From Protula sp. h YS-2021 (Eukaryota; Annelida; Polychaeta; Sabellida; Serpulidae): a stretch of 64,000 bases of DNA. The notes under the pieces were generated by a model. It saw only the letters and a program-made list of their open reading frames with translations. It had not been told where the DNA came from and ran no database searches. Positions 11,508 to 26,056 of the stretch are shown here, in pieces; positions within the stretch are counted from its first letter, which is position 1, and each line of letters starts with the position of its first letter. The translations under genes and the position numbers were made by a program. The DNA is taken from contig OX457031.1 in NCBI GenBank assembly GCA_949752745.1, forward strand, positions 46,829,257 through 46,893,256. The letters are read 5' to 3'.

Positions 11508-11770
11508 CTCCAGGAATCATGACAATTTCAAAAACCACCCAGGGATGTCGGTGTGCCTATATATTCCTTTAATGCAAAATTAGGGTTGTATTATTGTTAG
11601 GCGTATGTGCCAATAGACAGGGATTTCAGAGACACTATATGGGCATGTCGAAATTATAATAATCCTGAGTTTTAAAAAATGTAAGTAACATAAATAAATA
11701 AATATACATGTATGAGCACATTGTAAACCGGTTTGAGCAGGTTGTCTTGAAATCGGTATATAAAAACTCA
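11508..11770 (+). repeat. Probable SINE body and LINE-type 3' tail
   Basis: The segment ends with TTGTAAACCGGTTTGAGC...GAAATCGGTATATAAA, the kind of 3' tail seen in CR1/L2-like LINEs and the SINEs that use them, followed directly by an (ATT)n microsatellite. Together with the tRNA head at 8064-8152 it makes one SINE interrupted by the Harbinger element. The join is inferred from order and orientation. Confidence 0.5.
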
Positions 11771-11772
11771 CT

Positions 11773-11907
<135 letters not shown>

Positions 11908-11909
11908 TC

Positions 11910-14900
11910 TATATTCAGCAAATGCAAATCAAGCAAAATGTTCTTAATGTAAACAATTAGATAAAAATTACATCAAGATATAAAGATAATTGTAAAATAA
12001 ATTGACTACAAAAAGTTTGTACTGGAAAGTTTAGTATCTTTCACTAATTTTAACGGTGATCTCATATAAAGCACAAAATAAAAGACATTAAACAATAGAA
12101 ATAGTTGGTGTATTTTCAATCCACCCACGTTAACCAGAGAAAAAAACAATGCCATAAAGAACAAATCACAGTTGTAAACAATGAACTGAAAACTAAAACT
12201 ATAAAGAGAACACTTCTCATAAAATGTTTAATGTGAAACTAATTTTTGGTACCCAAATATAAAACCCGCAGAGCTAAAAACTCTATTTATGGAAGCTGAT
12301 GATCGTAAGGCCAACATAAAAACTAAAAATGATTTCTGTGGTCAATTTACAGCTAAAAAATGAAAATATTTTCAGTGGTAAGGGACAAAAAATATGCAAG
12401 AAACTTTTTTGAAAAGCACAGAAAGTCCCAGATTTAAATCATTTTCACACTACCGATCAATTTGGGAGGAAATAAAATCCTGTTTTCCACCCCACCAGCT
12501 GGGTCACACAAATAAAAAAAGGAAGTAAACAGGTCGATCTAAAAATATTGAGGAAAACTTTAAAACTCGATCCAGGTATCTAAAGTTTTAAAAGTAAAAC
12601 AATTAACCTTGGAGACAAGAAAAGTACTGAATACAGTGTTTCGAAAACATGTTTTAGAATTTTCAGCTCGCGCTTTCGGCGCTGGCAGTTTTATACAAAG
12701 AAAGCTTCAAATGCTTCCAGCAGAAGCCTAAAAATGTATAATTTATATTTGTCATGTAAAGGTTTTAATGAACCATTCGCCATGTTTTGCATCAAAAATA
12801 TAAAGGAATAATTTTACCGAAATTTTCAATAAAAAAGAGTTTGGTTCTAGTCGGATCTAAATTTTTAAACAAAAATAAAAAATATCACCGCTGGGTCAAA
12901 TAAAGTGACCTTAACGACAAATTCGAAGTAGTACGGTCCTAACCTCGTAAAAATATCGAAAGGCCTTTGATTTCAGACCTAGAAAGGGATAATAAAACGA
13001 CATGAAAGGAATCTAGCGAAATACAGAGGGTAAGAAGATATTTATGCGTCTCTTTCGTAGTTACAAAACGGAAGCTCTTTTTTCTTATTGAAATAAGAAA
13101 GGATGCCATGCTCGAGGTCGGTGCTTCGATTACGTTTGGGCGTAACTGTAGCAAAAGATGGGAAATCTGTAGGTTGCACATCTAACAGATAGCCATTCAA
13201 ATTAAGAACGGAAGATGTTAGCCATAGCATTTTGATGCAAAAGCTTTAAGACATTTCTGTACGACAAATCCTTTACAGTGGTTACAGTCCACAAGCCCCT
13301 AGTGACCTGAAAGAAGGGCATTCAGGTAGCTAATGCAAAGTTACAAGGAATATTACTTGACATTTAGAGGAGAACTTACAAGTAGAAAGAAGAGGATGGT
13401 TCACCACGTTGCTGAAACTACAAAAAACACTCCCTTCTTCAATTTCAGGTCAACAAGCCACAATTTACTACATAAAACTACCAGTGGATTCCAAGTACAA
13501 TTGTGATGGAAGCAGTCAGTGAATTCAGGGAAGCTGTGAAACTATGTACAATAGCCGTATTATGCACAAAATACAGGACCTCTGCAAGAAGAAAATGGGC
13601 AAAGTCTCAAAAGAGAAACACAGATTTACTCTAATTTACTGTATTGTGGGGTACAACAAGCATTGACAGGGCCAGTAAACAAAACAGTAGGGAATTACGA
13701 GCAACCGTTTGAGGCAGGATCTTGTAATCGCTCATTTGAAGCATTACGAAAATGGAGTAGTAAGAATTACTGACATTATCCCATTTTTGGTCGTTGAGAT
13801 ATCAAGATAAGTCTAGCCCAGGACTATTCAGGAAGCACTTATACAGGGTACAATTGAGCTGTACCAAATCGTCCAGTTAGTGACGTATTGCTAATAAAAG
13901 AGCTATAAACATGCTAATAAAAGAGCTATAAACATGCCACTCTTAAGCGCCTTATACCAGTGTTTAAAAAGCTACGAAATTCGCGCAATAGTTATATATC
14001 AAAACAATACAACCATTTCGTCCTTTGTGTCACCTGCCGGGATGCAGGTGACACAAAGGGATATTGTGACCAGATGAAAGGTGTCAAATATCAATGGCCA
14101 TGAAAGTGTACCAAATTTGTTTTGCTAAGACTGCTAAGGCATTATAAGAGACCACAGGAAAATAAATGTAAAATACAAAAATGTCTTTCAAAACACAGAT
14201 GATTTAAAATTGCAGAATTGCAAAACTGTCTTAAAATGCATCATATGAACACAGATTCAGTTAAAATTAGTTAAATATGGATATACTTTTTCATAGTTGC
14301 CATGCTTTGATCATGATAATCATAGCGCGAGCGATATAATTACTTGACAGTATATACTTTAGCCACTTTAGGGATAGGCAAAGAGGCGGTGGTGAAAATT
14401 CTTAGTGGTATCTTTTGAAGCACCGCTTCTCAACTAACGTTCGTTCTTTATGCACAATTTATAAATAAATGAGATAACGCTAAATAAGTTTGTACGGCAT
14501 GTTTATGTTTCTGAAAATACATATCTGGCATTCGAAATCGGGAATCATTGAAAGACTTGACGAAAATAGCCACCGGGTATTTCGAACAGGATTAAAAAAA
14601 GAATGTAAATTTTGCAAGGAAATCTGTACATCAATGTCGTAGAAATCTATCTTGGGGCAATTAAAACTATAGAATTGGGCTAGTTCAGCAAATAGATTTT
14701 AGTTTCACAAAAATTAGTTTTGTGTCGCTATCACTCGATTGAACGGTGACCGATAAATCTAGGGAATATTCCAGCAAGATATAGTTTTATGTGCCTTAAA
14801 TGGACCTATTTTAAGCTCAATTTTGGTCTTTTTTAATATTTGACAGAACAAACCTTGGAGACATTTCTGCAAAGTTTGAAAGCAGTCTGACAATATTGTA

Positions 14901-17900
14901 GCAAGAGTAGCATTTTGGAAAGGTACAAACATAGTCAAACATACAGTCGACGGATGAAAGTTATCGAAACAGCACAGCATCGTAAGTCGGTTTCGCTAAT
15001 GAAAGAAAAATTGCAGTGGGTACTGCCTATCACGACACCCGTTAGCATTCAATATCGATTAAAAACCTGTTTGAAATTAATGCCCTGATTGTTTTCCTTG
15101 CAAATAAATCAGTAAGAAAAACGCGAACAATCTTAAACACACAGCCCGATTAATGTAGCTTTAAGTTTAGAAAATGGTTATCCAATAACTGCAACTGCAC
15201 TCGAATGTAGTTGCACCTAGCTTCGCGGCTAGTTACACATTTAATGTTCGTGACATTTTAGAATGACACATATTATTAGTTATAACTTTGATTCCGTAAC
15301 GTTAGGAATTAGGATTTCTGCAAAAATACACATTTTTACAAGACATTCACGTTTTGGGTGCTTAACGCGGGATGCTTTCCAAGCTTAAAAAATCACAGAA
15401 CAGTGAAACAACCCTTTTAGGCACAGAGACACATCTAAAATTTGCATAATAAAGCAATATAATTTTTTATCAAATGGTCATGTGTATGATCTATTTTTAT
15501 TTATAAATGTTTTAGAGGGACATTAATGAAACATCAATAACAAAAAAGGAAGATACAAAATATATATTGTACCTTTTACTGGACAAAACCGTTACCATAT
15601 GCAAATGTTTCCTTTTGATTCAATACCTGCAGGAATATTACAGAATCCGAAGTCGCAGTTATAGAGGTATCAACATTTTTAAATGTATGTTTTTATATGG
15701 GACTGACAGTTTTAACTAAAGAATGTTTGCATACTTTTGACACCAAGCTGTATATTTACAACCGAAAATCTGTGTATTTCTAGAGTAAAATGGACTGAAG
15801 TTATGTTCTTTGTGTGACGATCAACGAACCCAGCGGATGGCCTGTGCCATAACTCGTTTGAGTAGAAAAAGTATAATATCAGAATCAAAATTTCGTGCTC
15901 ACTGTAATGATGTATATTATACTAATGTAGGTTGGCCTCTTTCAAAATCTGTCTTATTTTTACTCGTCACCTCTAAAATAAACGTGCAAACGTCTTGCAG
16001 ATCGAGAATATATTAGAATGTTTTATAATGTTTCACTATATACTGCTTTGACTCTGTATGTGCTGTTTTCGCCATGTGTATTAAAATTTCGTCCCAAACC
16101 ACATTTGGGGAGGACAGTGTACGCGCAATGATAGAAATTATTTCTTACAGCTTGCTAGTTCTTTGGTTATTACTATGCTGCTGCCAAAGACCTGTTTCTG
16201 TAACTAGGAATATCGCATTAAAAGTTTGAAGATGGAATAAACAAGTAAGAACAGTTCTCGTTTATGGCCCGTTTGGCAGCTCTATCAATTATATTGTGAC
16301 TTCGAATTCCTACACGCCTATAAACCCATCAGAAAATTGCTTCTTACCAGACCCCATAGTAGCGCCATGCCTTTATAGGATGGTGGAAGATTAAAGCGTT
16401 TAATATGTTTAAATCTCAGTTGCTGAATCCACGCAAATCACTTTTAGCAGCAGTTGAGAGCTTTTTTAGGATATCGTTAGAGCCATGTTGGTAGAAAATG
16501 CGGAGTTTTGTGCTCTTCTTCTTTTTGCAACTTTATTTGGGGTCTGAAAAAAGACCTATGATCTCTTCCACAAACTTTAAGTATCTTTGATGGCATGTAT
16601 GGGTATATATATACTGCAGAAATATTGACTCTGGGATAGTTTTCCAGAATGCGCACAGTTATGATCCAGGGATATTTATAACAAAACAAACAGGATATAT
16701 TATTCAGAATGGCCTGGTATGTAGTAATTATAATTGCATATAATACTTTGTATGAAAATAACTAAATGGAATGCGTGAATAATTTTAAAGTTCGTAATCT
16801 AATAAATGGATTTCTTTGCGTGATAGTTTCCTGTACGGTTTCGCCCCACTGCATGGTATCATTTAATAACAGTAACAATTTTAACTTAACTTTTGTTTTA
16901 AGTATCAATGAAGTACTCCGCTGTGAGTCAGAACAGCTCACAGAGGTGTTATACACATGATATAAGGCTATACAGGTAAAAAATAGGAGGAAGAATGAAG
17001 AAACAGGACAAGACAAGCTAGAAAGATGGGCAAACTGGTGCTGGAATTAAAGATAGAGTTAGGGTTTCTATCAATAAACCGTGAAAAACATGTTCCAAAG
17101 ACTACTTCGTAGATAGCAAGCTTTGATCTTAAACACTGAGGGGTGTTCATTTCCATCACCTGGAGACCTCTTAAAAATTTAAGCACAGTCGTAAACCTTG
17201 ATTTTGTGTGGGTCAAGATCATCTAGCTGAGTTCTAGACAATACAGCTCCGGTCTAATCTCAACCTTATAAGCATTCCATATGATATAAGTATAGTGACC
17301 ACATCTTCTTTGTTGTACTCGATCTTCCACCATCTGGAAATGTCGATGGACGCTCGGGATTATTTATGGGCCTATCACTTCTCTTGGTTGTTTGCTGTTC
17401 GGGGATTTAAATGCTGATAAAGTACATGGCCGAGTGGATCTTGATTGATTCTTAGTGATTGCTTTGCCAACGTCCTGGATATTTTACACTTCCAAGACTT
17501 CCAAGACCACAACGCTGGTATTCGCAATGATGCACAAGGTTGGAGATTTGAGTAGTTTTAGGGATTTGAGTATTTTTGAGTATCTAATGTTTTTAGGTAA
17601 TGTTGATCTGCAGGTTGTGTGCTCGTCGCTGGTCCTAAACTGAGTGTTGAGAACCAATGCCGGGACAAACACTGAAACGAAGTAAAAACTGAGCACCCTC
17701 AACGCCATGAGCAGGTAAAGTGTTATCGGTGCAACACATAGGTGTAACGAAGGCATCTTTACTATATATATATACAATCTTGTCTCGCACACTGTTATTT
17801 TTTTTCTCACAGTGTTATTTCCATTACCATATTTCTCGTCTAAAGTACTCATTTTTGAATTTTTTTGTGAGGGAATACTGTATAATTTTGGTATAGTAAA

Positions 17901-18360
17901 GATATTTTTTCTGGATAGACCTAAAAGCACGACTCACTAGAAATGGGTCGGTTGGGACATGGCCATCGAGCCATCTACGGGAGACACTAGTAATTATAAT
18001 GCCGATAACTTTTATAAATATTATTCGCTAGTCAATATTATTGCATTGCGAATTGAGGAAACTATTTAAGGAAACAAGCTACCTCTTATTGTGAAAAAAA
18101 TTGAGCAAAACAGTACAATTTAAACAAGTCTACAAATTACAGATAAATTTGTTCTTAAGACATAAAGAAAGATTACTCAACTGAGCCCCTTCCCAGAAAA
18201 GTAAAACATTTCGTGAGATTGTGAAAAATATGCAAAATTAACAACCTCTTAATTGCTCTATTTTTTTAGAGCTTGTTTATAAGAAACTCCGGAGACAAAT
18301 GTCACCCAGAGCGGCCAATGCACACAAAACATAAAAGCAAAGGGTTAAATTGCACACTTT
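11910..18360. other. Long stretch without recognisable genes
   Basis: AT-rich sequence with only short open frames, none with a family signature. Inside are a 23 bp tandem duplication (TAATAAAAGAGCTATAAACA, about 13891-13937) and the perfect 16 bp hairpin at 14022-14059. No repeats could be matched to other parts of the window by eye. Confidence 0.5.
14022..14059. repeat. Perfect 16 bp inverted repeat, 6 nt loop
   Basis: CCTTTGTGTCACCTGC is followed after CGGGAT by its exact reverse complement. The design is like the hairpin at 4028-4057 (perfect stem, 6 nt loop). No neighbouring gene. Confidence 0.8.
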
Positions 18361-18364
18361 CAAT

Positions 18365-18900
18365 CGTCACTAATTTTGTTTCTTATTTTTGAAAACAAAA
18401 ACAAATCTCTCTCCAACTAAGCCTATAATTCTCCAATACCATTTCCTTTTTTTTATTACTGAAAGATTAATTTCTGCAAACATAATCCGAATTCATTGTC
18501 AAAAATTCAAAACAAAACTAGGTGATGGTCACCAAAACAGATTTTACCGTTCTTCTTCCGAGGCTAGAAGATGGTTCTAAAAAGGGTTTCACTATGCATC
18601 TTTTTATCCAGATCTGGAATTAGTCAAGACAAACTGGTTTTACCCTACGTTTTTCATCGGAATCTAGAAGGGGTCACGACAAACAGGTTTTGCTTAGCAT
18701 CTTTTTATCCGGGCCTTGAAGGTGCTACATCGCCAGTTCCTACTTCATTGGGTTTATGTTCTGAAAAACTGCATCCCCTCCCCTGGCCATGCAATACAGG
18801 TATGACTCTAAACGCAATCCTAACCCTTTTGTCCAAGATTACGTAACGGTCTGTATGCGAAGTGCAGTTACCAAATATACGATATATTAGCTTGTCTTGT
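18365..18900 (+). repeat. Diverged duplicated segment, copy A, with ~65 bp units
   Basis: A leader with AAAACAAAAACAAAT, then two to three units sharing CTTTTTATCC, a GAAGG-like step and ACAAACAGGTTTTGC, then GTATGACTCTAAACGC. The same order recurs at 19690-20420. No coding capacity accepted. Confidence 0.55.
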
Positions 18901-19689
18901 CTTCGTAATTTCCACCGGCCACTAAGCACTCGAAAGGCACTCTTTATAACTGTTCAACAGAAGACTCACCTCGGTGGGAGAGGGGACATTCTGATGCCAA
19001 AATGATGAGCTGGTTGTTACAGCACAAGATATAGATGACCCACTTTAAAAGTAAAAATGCTTCCAGCTACTGCAAACAACATCAATCGGTACTCCAATAA
19101 TCACATATATGGCACAGGTTTGAAATGAAACAGGTTTACGGCAAAATAACCAACAGCTAGACCTGATGATAACCATCCATGACCGGTCGTAGTAATAATG
19201 CACCAAAACTGTCACTGACCCCCGACTGAGTGTCATGTCATGTAATATCTGTAGATGGGCAACATACAAAAAGGTCAGTAATATTGCTACTGTATTCAAG
19301 CATTCTAAAGAAGAATCTTCTGGAGAGTCGTCTGGAAAACGCTGAAATCGACAGCGTATACTAGACAAAACGAGGAAGGCCGGGGGAGATATGGGATGAT
19401 GGTGATGTCATACATCTTTCTTAATTTCTTATACGAGTTAAATATTTAAGAAACATGGCGCGACCTATCCCAGGACAAGCTACACTAGGTTTGAGGTCCA
19501 TCTCACTTTCCACTATCGAGATATTTTGTTTCAACAAGAGATAAATTTTTACGCAATGACGCCTTTCTTAATTTCATCACACGTCAAAAGTTCAAACAGA
19601 CTGACCCTATAAACTACCCATATAAAATTTTAAGTCGCTACAACTTTTCGCTGGCGAGATATTATTTCACACAAGATCTTTTTCAAACT

Positions 19690-20420
19690 AGAGCCACCAG
19701 TGCACACAAAAGATATATCACAAACTTTCAATCGACACCCTATTAGATTTTTTTTGTTTTTGTGAACAAAAACAAATGTCTCCCCAACTAAACCAAATAA
19801 TCCATCAGTAATCATTTTCCACCATTTTTTCTTCTTCCCCGACAGCCTTTTCACTTGTTTTATTTGAACAACTTTGTACTATTTTCAGAATACTAAGACC
19901 TTTTACCTTACATAAATGTATCCCATGTGTCGGGTTGAGTATCAACTTCATCCAGTTTTTGAAGGACAGGTGGAGGTAAGTAATTTGACATGTGGGTAAT
20001 TCAATCCTCTTTCTCTAAGCATGTATAGGCTTGGGTATTTTATCTGGGTCTAAAATGGTCACTAAATAATTTTTACTGTACGTCATTTTTGTCCCGTTCC
20101 AGATGGTGGTCGCAGTTTTTACTTTAAGTCCTTTTTATCCCGATTTTTAAGTTGGTTATTGCAGCAGTTTTATTGTACGTACTTTGTTTGACTGGATGTG
20201 AAAGGTGGTCAAGACAGGCAGGCTTTACCTATGTCTTGTTATCCGAAACTGGAAGTTGGTTTGGAGGTTTGACTTTACGTCTTTTTATCCGGATCTTAAA
20301 GGTGGCAGTTAGAAACAGGTTTACCGAAATATTTTTGCTAACCTTAACCCCGCCCCAGCTATCGAATGTAGATACGACTCTGAAAACGCTGATATCAGAG
20401 TGACGTTTTAAGAAATTAAA
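19690..20420 (+). repeat. Diverged duplicated segment, copy B
   Basis: Contains GAACAAAAACAAATGTCTCC, several TTTTTATCC(C/G)GAT units and GATACGACTCTGAAAACGC, matching copy A in order. Segments downstream of copy A (about 18945-19540) also resemble 21360-22290, in the order of a TGCTTCNANNTACTGCA block and a CTATCGAGATATTT-like block. An older duplication of more than 1 kb, later interrupted, is likely. Confidence 0.5.
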
Positions 20421-20429
20421 CGCGCACAC

Positions 20430-21410
20430 GTGTTTTCCATGCGTTTTTATTTGTTAATTTACTTTTTTAAAACGGAAACCCCAACAACACTAGCCTCTGT
20501 CATCAACTATAGAGATGACATGTCAGCCTCTCATTCACATTAGTGTGAGCACCACAACCAATCACTGTCAATTGTCAAAGACAGACAAGGGATGGTTGGG
20601 TCGAGTTGCCGTAGGCTTAATGGGATCATTGCTGAGGTTAATCTCCAACAGCAAACAAAAATGCCTTTAAATTTCTCAAAACGTCACGTTTAATGTATTT
20701 TGGAGTAAACTTAACCTAGCAATGTCGCTAATAATAATACACGTTAAACCGGAGGTGCGTGTCTTTGATAATGCCAAAATTTTCGTCTGGTCGCGCTAAC
20801 CAGTGTTCCGCGAATCCCTGCCCGGCGAACCAGTCACCCCAGTAGTTGATGACGAGGACCATGACCTTGAGTGAATAGATGCAGCGAACATTTACTTACG
20901 TACCTCCCCATGGTATCAATTCACTTCCGAGCACCTTGCCTGCCCGACAATAACGAGGCTAAGTTACTGAACCTAATCCTGGCTCCCTACTCTTTTGTGA
21001 AACCGATCGCAGCAGCCAACAAAATTCCGTGCATCATCATTAGCAGCCACCTGTAAATGAAAACAAAAACAGTTATATTAGCAATCAACACGAGAACATT
21101 CAAAACGCCTTTGTCAGACAACTCGAGACAACAGGTGTTCGCGCAACGAACCAGCCCGACCGCATATAAGAACACTCTTGTATACAACTTGGCATGACAA
21201 ACTAAAGTGTGCATGCAAAACGTATAAAAACGTGTGCTTTTGCAAAGAGGCCAAAAAAGTATAATACATATGGTCTGGCAGGACTGATGCATACCTTGTC
21301 TTCGTACATTCCCATCAGCCAAAAAGGACTAGAAAGACCGTCTTCATAATTATGCAGCACATGACCCACCTAGGTGGAAGAGTAGGGGAAGGCATTTTTG
21401 TGTCAAAATA
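20430..21410. other. No gene recognised
   Basis: Short frames only (for example 20987-21322 minus, 111 codons), without a family signature. Nothing else seen. Confidence 0.5.
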
Positions 21411-21414
21411 GTGT

Positions 21415-21760
21415 GCTGCTTGTCATAGCACAACTATTACTATCACTATCAGTATTTATATTGCGCCCATTTAGCAATGTCACTGAGCGCAGTAACCAAA
21501 AGTCTTGTCAGATGCGACATCGAATAGATAGGTTTTTAAACTTTTCTTGAACATCGACAGGGAACTGGCATTCCTGATATGGAGGGGCAGTGAGTTCAAT
21601 AGAGATGGATCAGCAAAACTGAACGTCGTTCTCCATATTGTAATCGAACTTTTGGCACAATTAATTGAGAGTTTGATGCCGAACAAAGATTTCTCAGAGG
21701 CCTATAATCATGGATAAGGTCTGAAGTGTACGGTTACGTGCCTCCATGGACGGCTTTCTA
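21415..21760 (-). pseudogene. CR1/L2-like LINE 3' fragment
   Basis: Read on the minus strand, the end of a reverse-transcriptase ORF2 is visible: FSFADPSLLNSLPLHIRNAS then SMFKKSLKTYLF, followed by a stop and a tail with GGGCGCAATATAAATA. A different frame upstream gives VPKVRLQYGERR, so a frameshift separates the two. Only the last ~80 codons remain, as expected for a 5'-truncated LINE insertion. Confidence 0.8.
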
Positions 21761-22949
21761 TGTCATGGTTAACAACATGTCAGATGACCCGATTTAAAAG
21801 TGAAAGTTGCTTCGACGTACTGCACAAACATTGCGAGCCGTTACGTAATTACTCCCATATATGGAACAGCTTGGCATCCAAATGAAAACACGCTAAGAGC
21901 TGCAGGTGAGTAACGCACAAAAATGTCAATGACACGAAATGCAAGAAATGATTGATAATTGTGCTGGTAATGTTTTCAAGTATGTCTAAAGGATGCAGGA
22001 ACATTGAAGAATGTTTGGAAATCCCAAGCGTAGTTAATAACTGTCATTAGTCAGCAAAAATCCGACAAAATGGCTGAGGCGGTGGGGGGGGGGGGAGCGT
22101 AGCGCTAGAGCATTAGATTCAGTGACGGCAGGGATATCACATAATACTTTTCACGCAAGTGGGGCCTTTCTAAATTTTTTATGTTTAACAAAAACCGTGC
22201 GACTTATCCAAGGAATAACTACACCAGATTTGAAGTCGATCCGATTTTCCGCTATTGAGATATTTTTACTCAATCACCTCATATGCCGTTTTCGTTCATT
22301 CTACTCCGGTCATATTTGGCCGATTCTTTCGCTCCAAATAAGCAACATTCCCACCAAGTTTCAACTTTCTCCGATGTTCAGCGCTGAGAAATGTACACAT
22401 ATAAGATTTTAACGTAATGACATCATACGCCTTTCTTAGGTAGATGTAATGCCGTGTGTGGCAACACGCGAAGTGGAAATTGTTTTAAATTAATTAAATT
22501 TTAATGGATAATGTAACGTTATAGTTATAGATTTGGTAGAAATAGATTGCTTTAATGTTAGAGAACATCTTCATCTGGATTTTATACTGAAACTAACATT
22601 TTTTAAAAATTGGCTTTTAAAGGATATTTTGTTTAGTATTATGCATAAAATTTAATAATAGTCAAAGTATTGGATTCCACAGATGGTAGTGACGAAGTAC
22701 CTCGTTCAAATACTTTGCCTGTATCGATAGTCTTTTTGATAGATGTATTGATTCTATCCAACAAGTTAGCTATGTGCAGACAACCAATAGAAGTTTTAAC
22801 AACAGAGCGAATTGATTCATCTAGGCCATTCAGGGTCAAAAATAGAAACAATCTGGTGACTATTGTTGACTCGCAATCAAAAATTAAAACTCTGTGGTCA
22901 GAAAACAGAACGAACCATAGCAAATCAAGTGGTGTTAACAATTAAAATC

Positions 22950-25900
22950 TGGTACAAATTAAAAGATCAAATGTGAAAAATCACGATCGTCTGAAAGTTT
23001 CCATATTCAATTCGCGATCAGTCAGAAAAAAGACTTTCTTAGATATTTCATTATCGAACAGAATTTGGACATTTTTGGCTTTGTGGAATTGTGGCTAAAA
23101 AGCGACGAAAAACATATAATAATATTGCCAGAAGGATATTCTTTTAAAGATGTTCCACGATCACATGGAAACGGGGGCGGCATTCTTTTAGTTTTAAATC
23201 AAATCTTAAAATTAAATTTTATGAAAAGCACAATGCATCATTTGAACAAATTTATTGTGGCATTTGCTTGCAAACAGAACACTTAAACTATTATTACTAT
23301 ATCGTCCACCTCCTAGCACAATGAACGGGTATACCAACTCGCAGTTTTTTAATGAAATCAGTGAAAGTTTAGTTCAGTTATCTGCCCTCGCAAGTGACGT
23401 AGTGGCATGTGGAGATTTCACTGTTCATTTCGATGATCAATCTGCGCCTTTGATGAAGTATTTGATCATGTTGTTTCGGTCTTGCGGCTTGAAACAACTT
23501 GTCTTACAGCCTACACACTCCGCAGGTCACTGTCTCGATGGGGTAATTTCAAGATCAGGTGATATATATATCACAGAAGTCGATGTCCACGAAACAGACC
23601 ATTGCGCTGTTTTATTCACTGTTCAGTCTCCTGCCATAGATCACTCAATCAAAACCATTGTCACACGGGATACGAAATCGCTTGATATAGTTTCATTAAA
23701 GTCGGATATAAAGAGCATGTCTCTCAAAGTCGATAATGTAAAGGAAGCTGCCAAAAGTTACGAAAATAATCTGAAACCACTACTCCTCAACCATCACCGT
23801 GCGACCAAATACAAGGTGGTATAACCTTATCCGGGACGCCAAAGTGGTCAAATGTCGCCTTGAGCGAAAGTGGCATAAGTCTGGTAAGCAATCTGATAAA
23901 GCCGAGTATGTGAAACAGTGCGGGTATGTTACATATTTACTCACAGATGCAAAAACTAGGTTCTTGTACAACAAAATTTGTGAAAGTAAAGATGACAAAA
24001 AAGTTTATTCGATACCGCAAAAGAGATTTTATTTTGGAAAGAAGACGCAGCCATACCCTTAGATATTGATAAAGAAAAACTGCCTGATGACTTTGCCTCT
24101 TTTTTCGTTGACAAAATTATCAAAATTAGAAACGATATTTCAGAAACAGTGATTAATACAGCAATCGAAGAAATAAATACATTTATAGGAGATTCAGATA
24201 CATATCTTTCTGATTTTCAACCAACAACAGAGGACGAAATAGCCAAGTTAATATCTCAGTCATCCCCTGCTGGCTATGAGCTGGATCCTTTGCTTACTTC
24301 TAATATTAAACAATGTAAAGATGAAATAGTTCCATTTGTGACAACAACTGTAAACCTCTCTTTAAAAGGAGCTGAAGTGCCACCGCAATTTAAAATTGCA
24401 ATAGTTCGTCCATTGTTGAAAAAAGCTTCTCTAGATCCAGAAAATGTTAAAAACTATAGACCAGTTTCAAATCTTTCATTCATTTCCAAAATAACTGAAA
24501 AAGTAGCAGCCTCACGAATTCAATCATTCCTGCGCTGTAACAATTTATTAAACCCATTTCAGTCAGCATATAAACGCTATCACTCTACAGAAACAGCGCT
24601 ATTGCGGGTACGATCTAATATCGGAAATAGGCCGCCGGAATATGGTTTTATGGAATATGGAATATGATCCTGCTCGACCTTAGCGCAGCCTTCGACACGA
24701 TCGACCACGGCATATTATTGCAGCGCCTTCAGATCCGCTACAGGATTGACGGGAGTGCTCTGCAGTGGCTCCGTTCATACTTAAGTGCTCGTTCACAGCG
24801 TGTTTCTATCGCCGGAGAACTATCTTCTTCCTTTTCCTTAGACACAGGCTTTCCCAAAGGGAGTGTTTTGGGACCTATTTTGTTTACTCTATACGTTGGT
24901 CCCCTGTATGATATCACCCAAAAATAAGGCCGCCGCGCACATTTTCACGCAGATGATACGCCCCTTTATATATCCTTCGAAAAATCAAACGATATCTCGT
25001 CACCCCTGTCTGTCATTGAATCATGTGTGAGCGATATAAAATGCTGGATGAAACTAAACTGCTTGAAATTAAACGACGAAAAAACTGAAGTTTTACTTTT
25101 AGGAACTCGCCATGCATTAACTCAACGTCCATCTATTACCATTACAGTTGGTGATTTGCAGATTGAAAGTGACAATTTTGTGAAAAATTGTGTAATTTTC
25201 GATTCTGAATTATCAATGGGTCGGTTCATATCTGCAAAATGCTAATCAGCCGTATATTTCCTTGGATGTATTTCGCGAATCAGAAAGTTTTTAGACACCG
25301 ATTCTACAAAAGCGCTCGTACATGCACTAATAACATCGCGGCTTGACTACGCAAATAGCTTACTAATTAGTGCTAAGAAAACATCGGTTGCCCGCCTTCA
25401 AGTCATCCAAAATTCCGCAGCGCGATTAATCGCACGAAAACAGTTACGAAACCACATTGCCCCCGTACGAAAACAACTCCATTGGTTACCGATTGAGTAC
25501 ACAGTGAAATATAAAATTCTAGTCATATGCTTCAATTGCATTAATGGAACAGCTCCGTCGTATCTCTGTGATTTAATTAAGTTCTGCAACCCGCCTAGAA
25601 AACTTCAGTGCAACGACAACAGACTACTCTACATACCTCCAACTAAGTCGAAACTTTCAGAAAACTGTTGTTAAGTCAAAGGCCCAGTGCTATGGAATAC
25701 CCTTTCCTTGTCGTTAAGAAACTGTGATTCATTGAATGTTTTTAAAAGGGAGTTGAAATCTTTTTACATATGCGTATTAACTACATTATCGGTTATTTTA
25801 CCATTTTTGGTGATAACACCATATTATTTTGATATTTCTAGTCATTGTATGCACTTCAGTATTATATATTATCTTAGTGTTGTATAGCCTTGGTAACTAG

Positions 25901-25985
25901 CTGCATGCATATTGTTTGTAAAGCACTTAGAGCTTGTGTAAAGAATAAGTGCTATATAAATTGATTTTAATAATAATAATAATTT
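22950..25985 (+). pseudogene. CR1/L2-like non-LTR retrotransposon ORF2, decayed
   Basis: An endonuclease-reverse transcriptase polyprotein is spread over at least six frames. Endonuclease pieces include VSIFNSRSVRKKT (about 23000), LLLYRPPPS and VVACGDFTVHFDDQ. RT pieces include PQFKIAIVRPLLKKAS, NYRPVSNLSFISKITEK, LLDLSAAFDTIDHGILL (24667 on), GFPKGSVLGPILFTLY and a damaged ADDTPLYISF. The C-terminus has LQVIQNSAARLIARK and LHWLPIEY. The 3' end has AGTGCTATATAAATTG then AATAATAATAAT. An internal stretch near 24620-24660 replaces the conserved run-up to the DLSAAFDTIDH motif. A possible ORF1 remnant lies at 22670-22945 (ERIDSSRPFRVK), low confidence. Confidence 0.85.
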
Positions 25986-26056
25986 CGCTACACCCGTCGA
26001 AAGTTGATAGAACCATTAGACTGACCCAAGAAACACCCACACAAAATCTGAAGTCA

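Noticed and set aside
17484..17930. 148-codon minus-strand frame
   Set aside because: No recognisable motif or neighbouring exons.
22670..22945. LINE ORF1 upstream of the decayed ORF2
   Set aside because: Only a faint resemblance (RIDSSRPFRVK); not enough to annotate separately.
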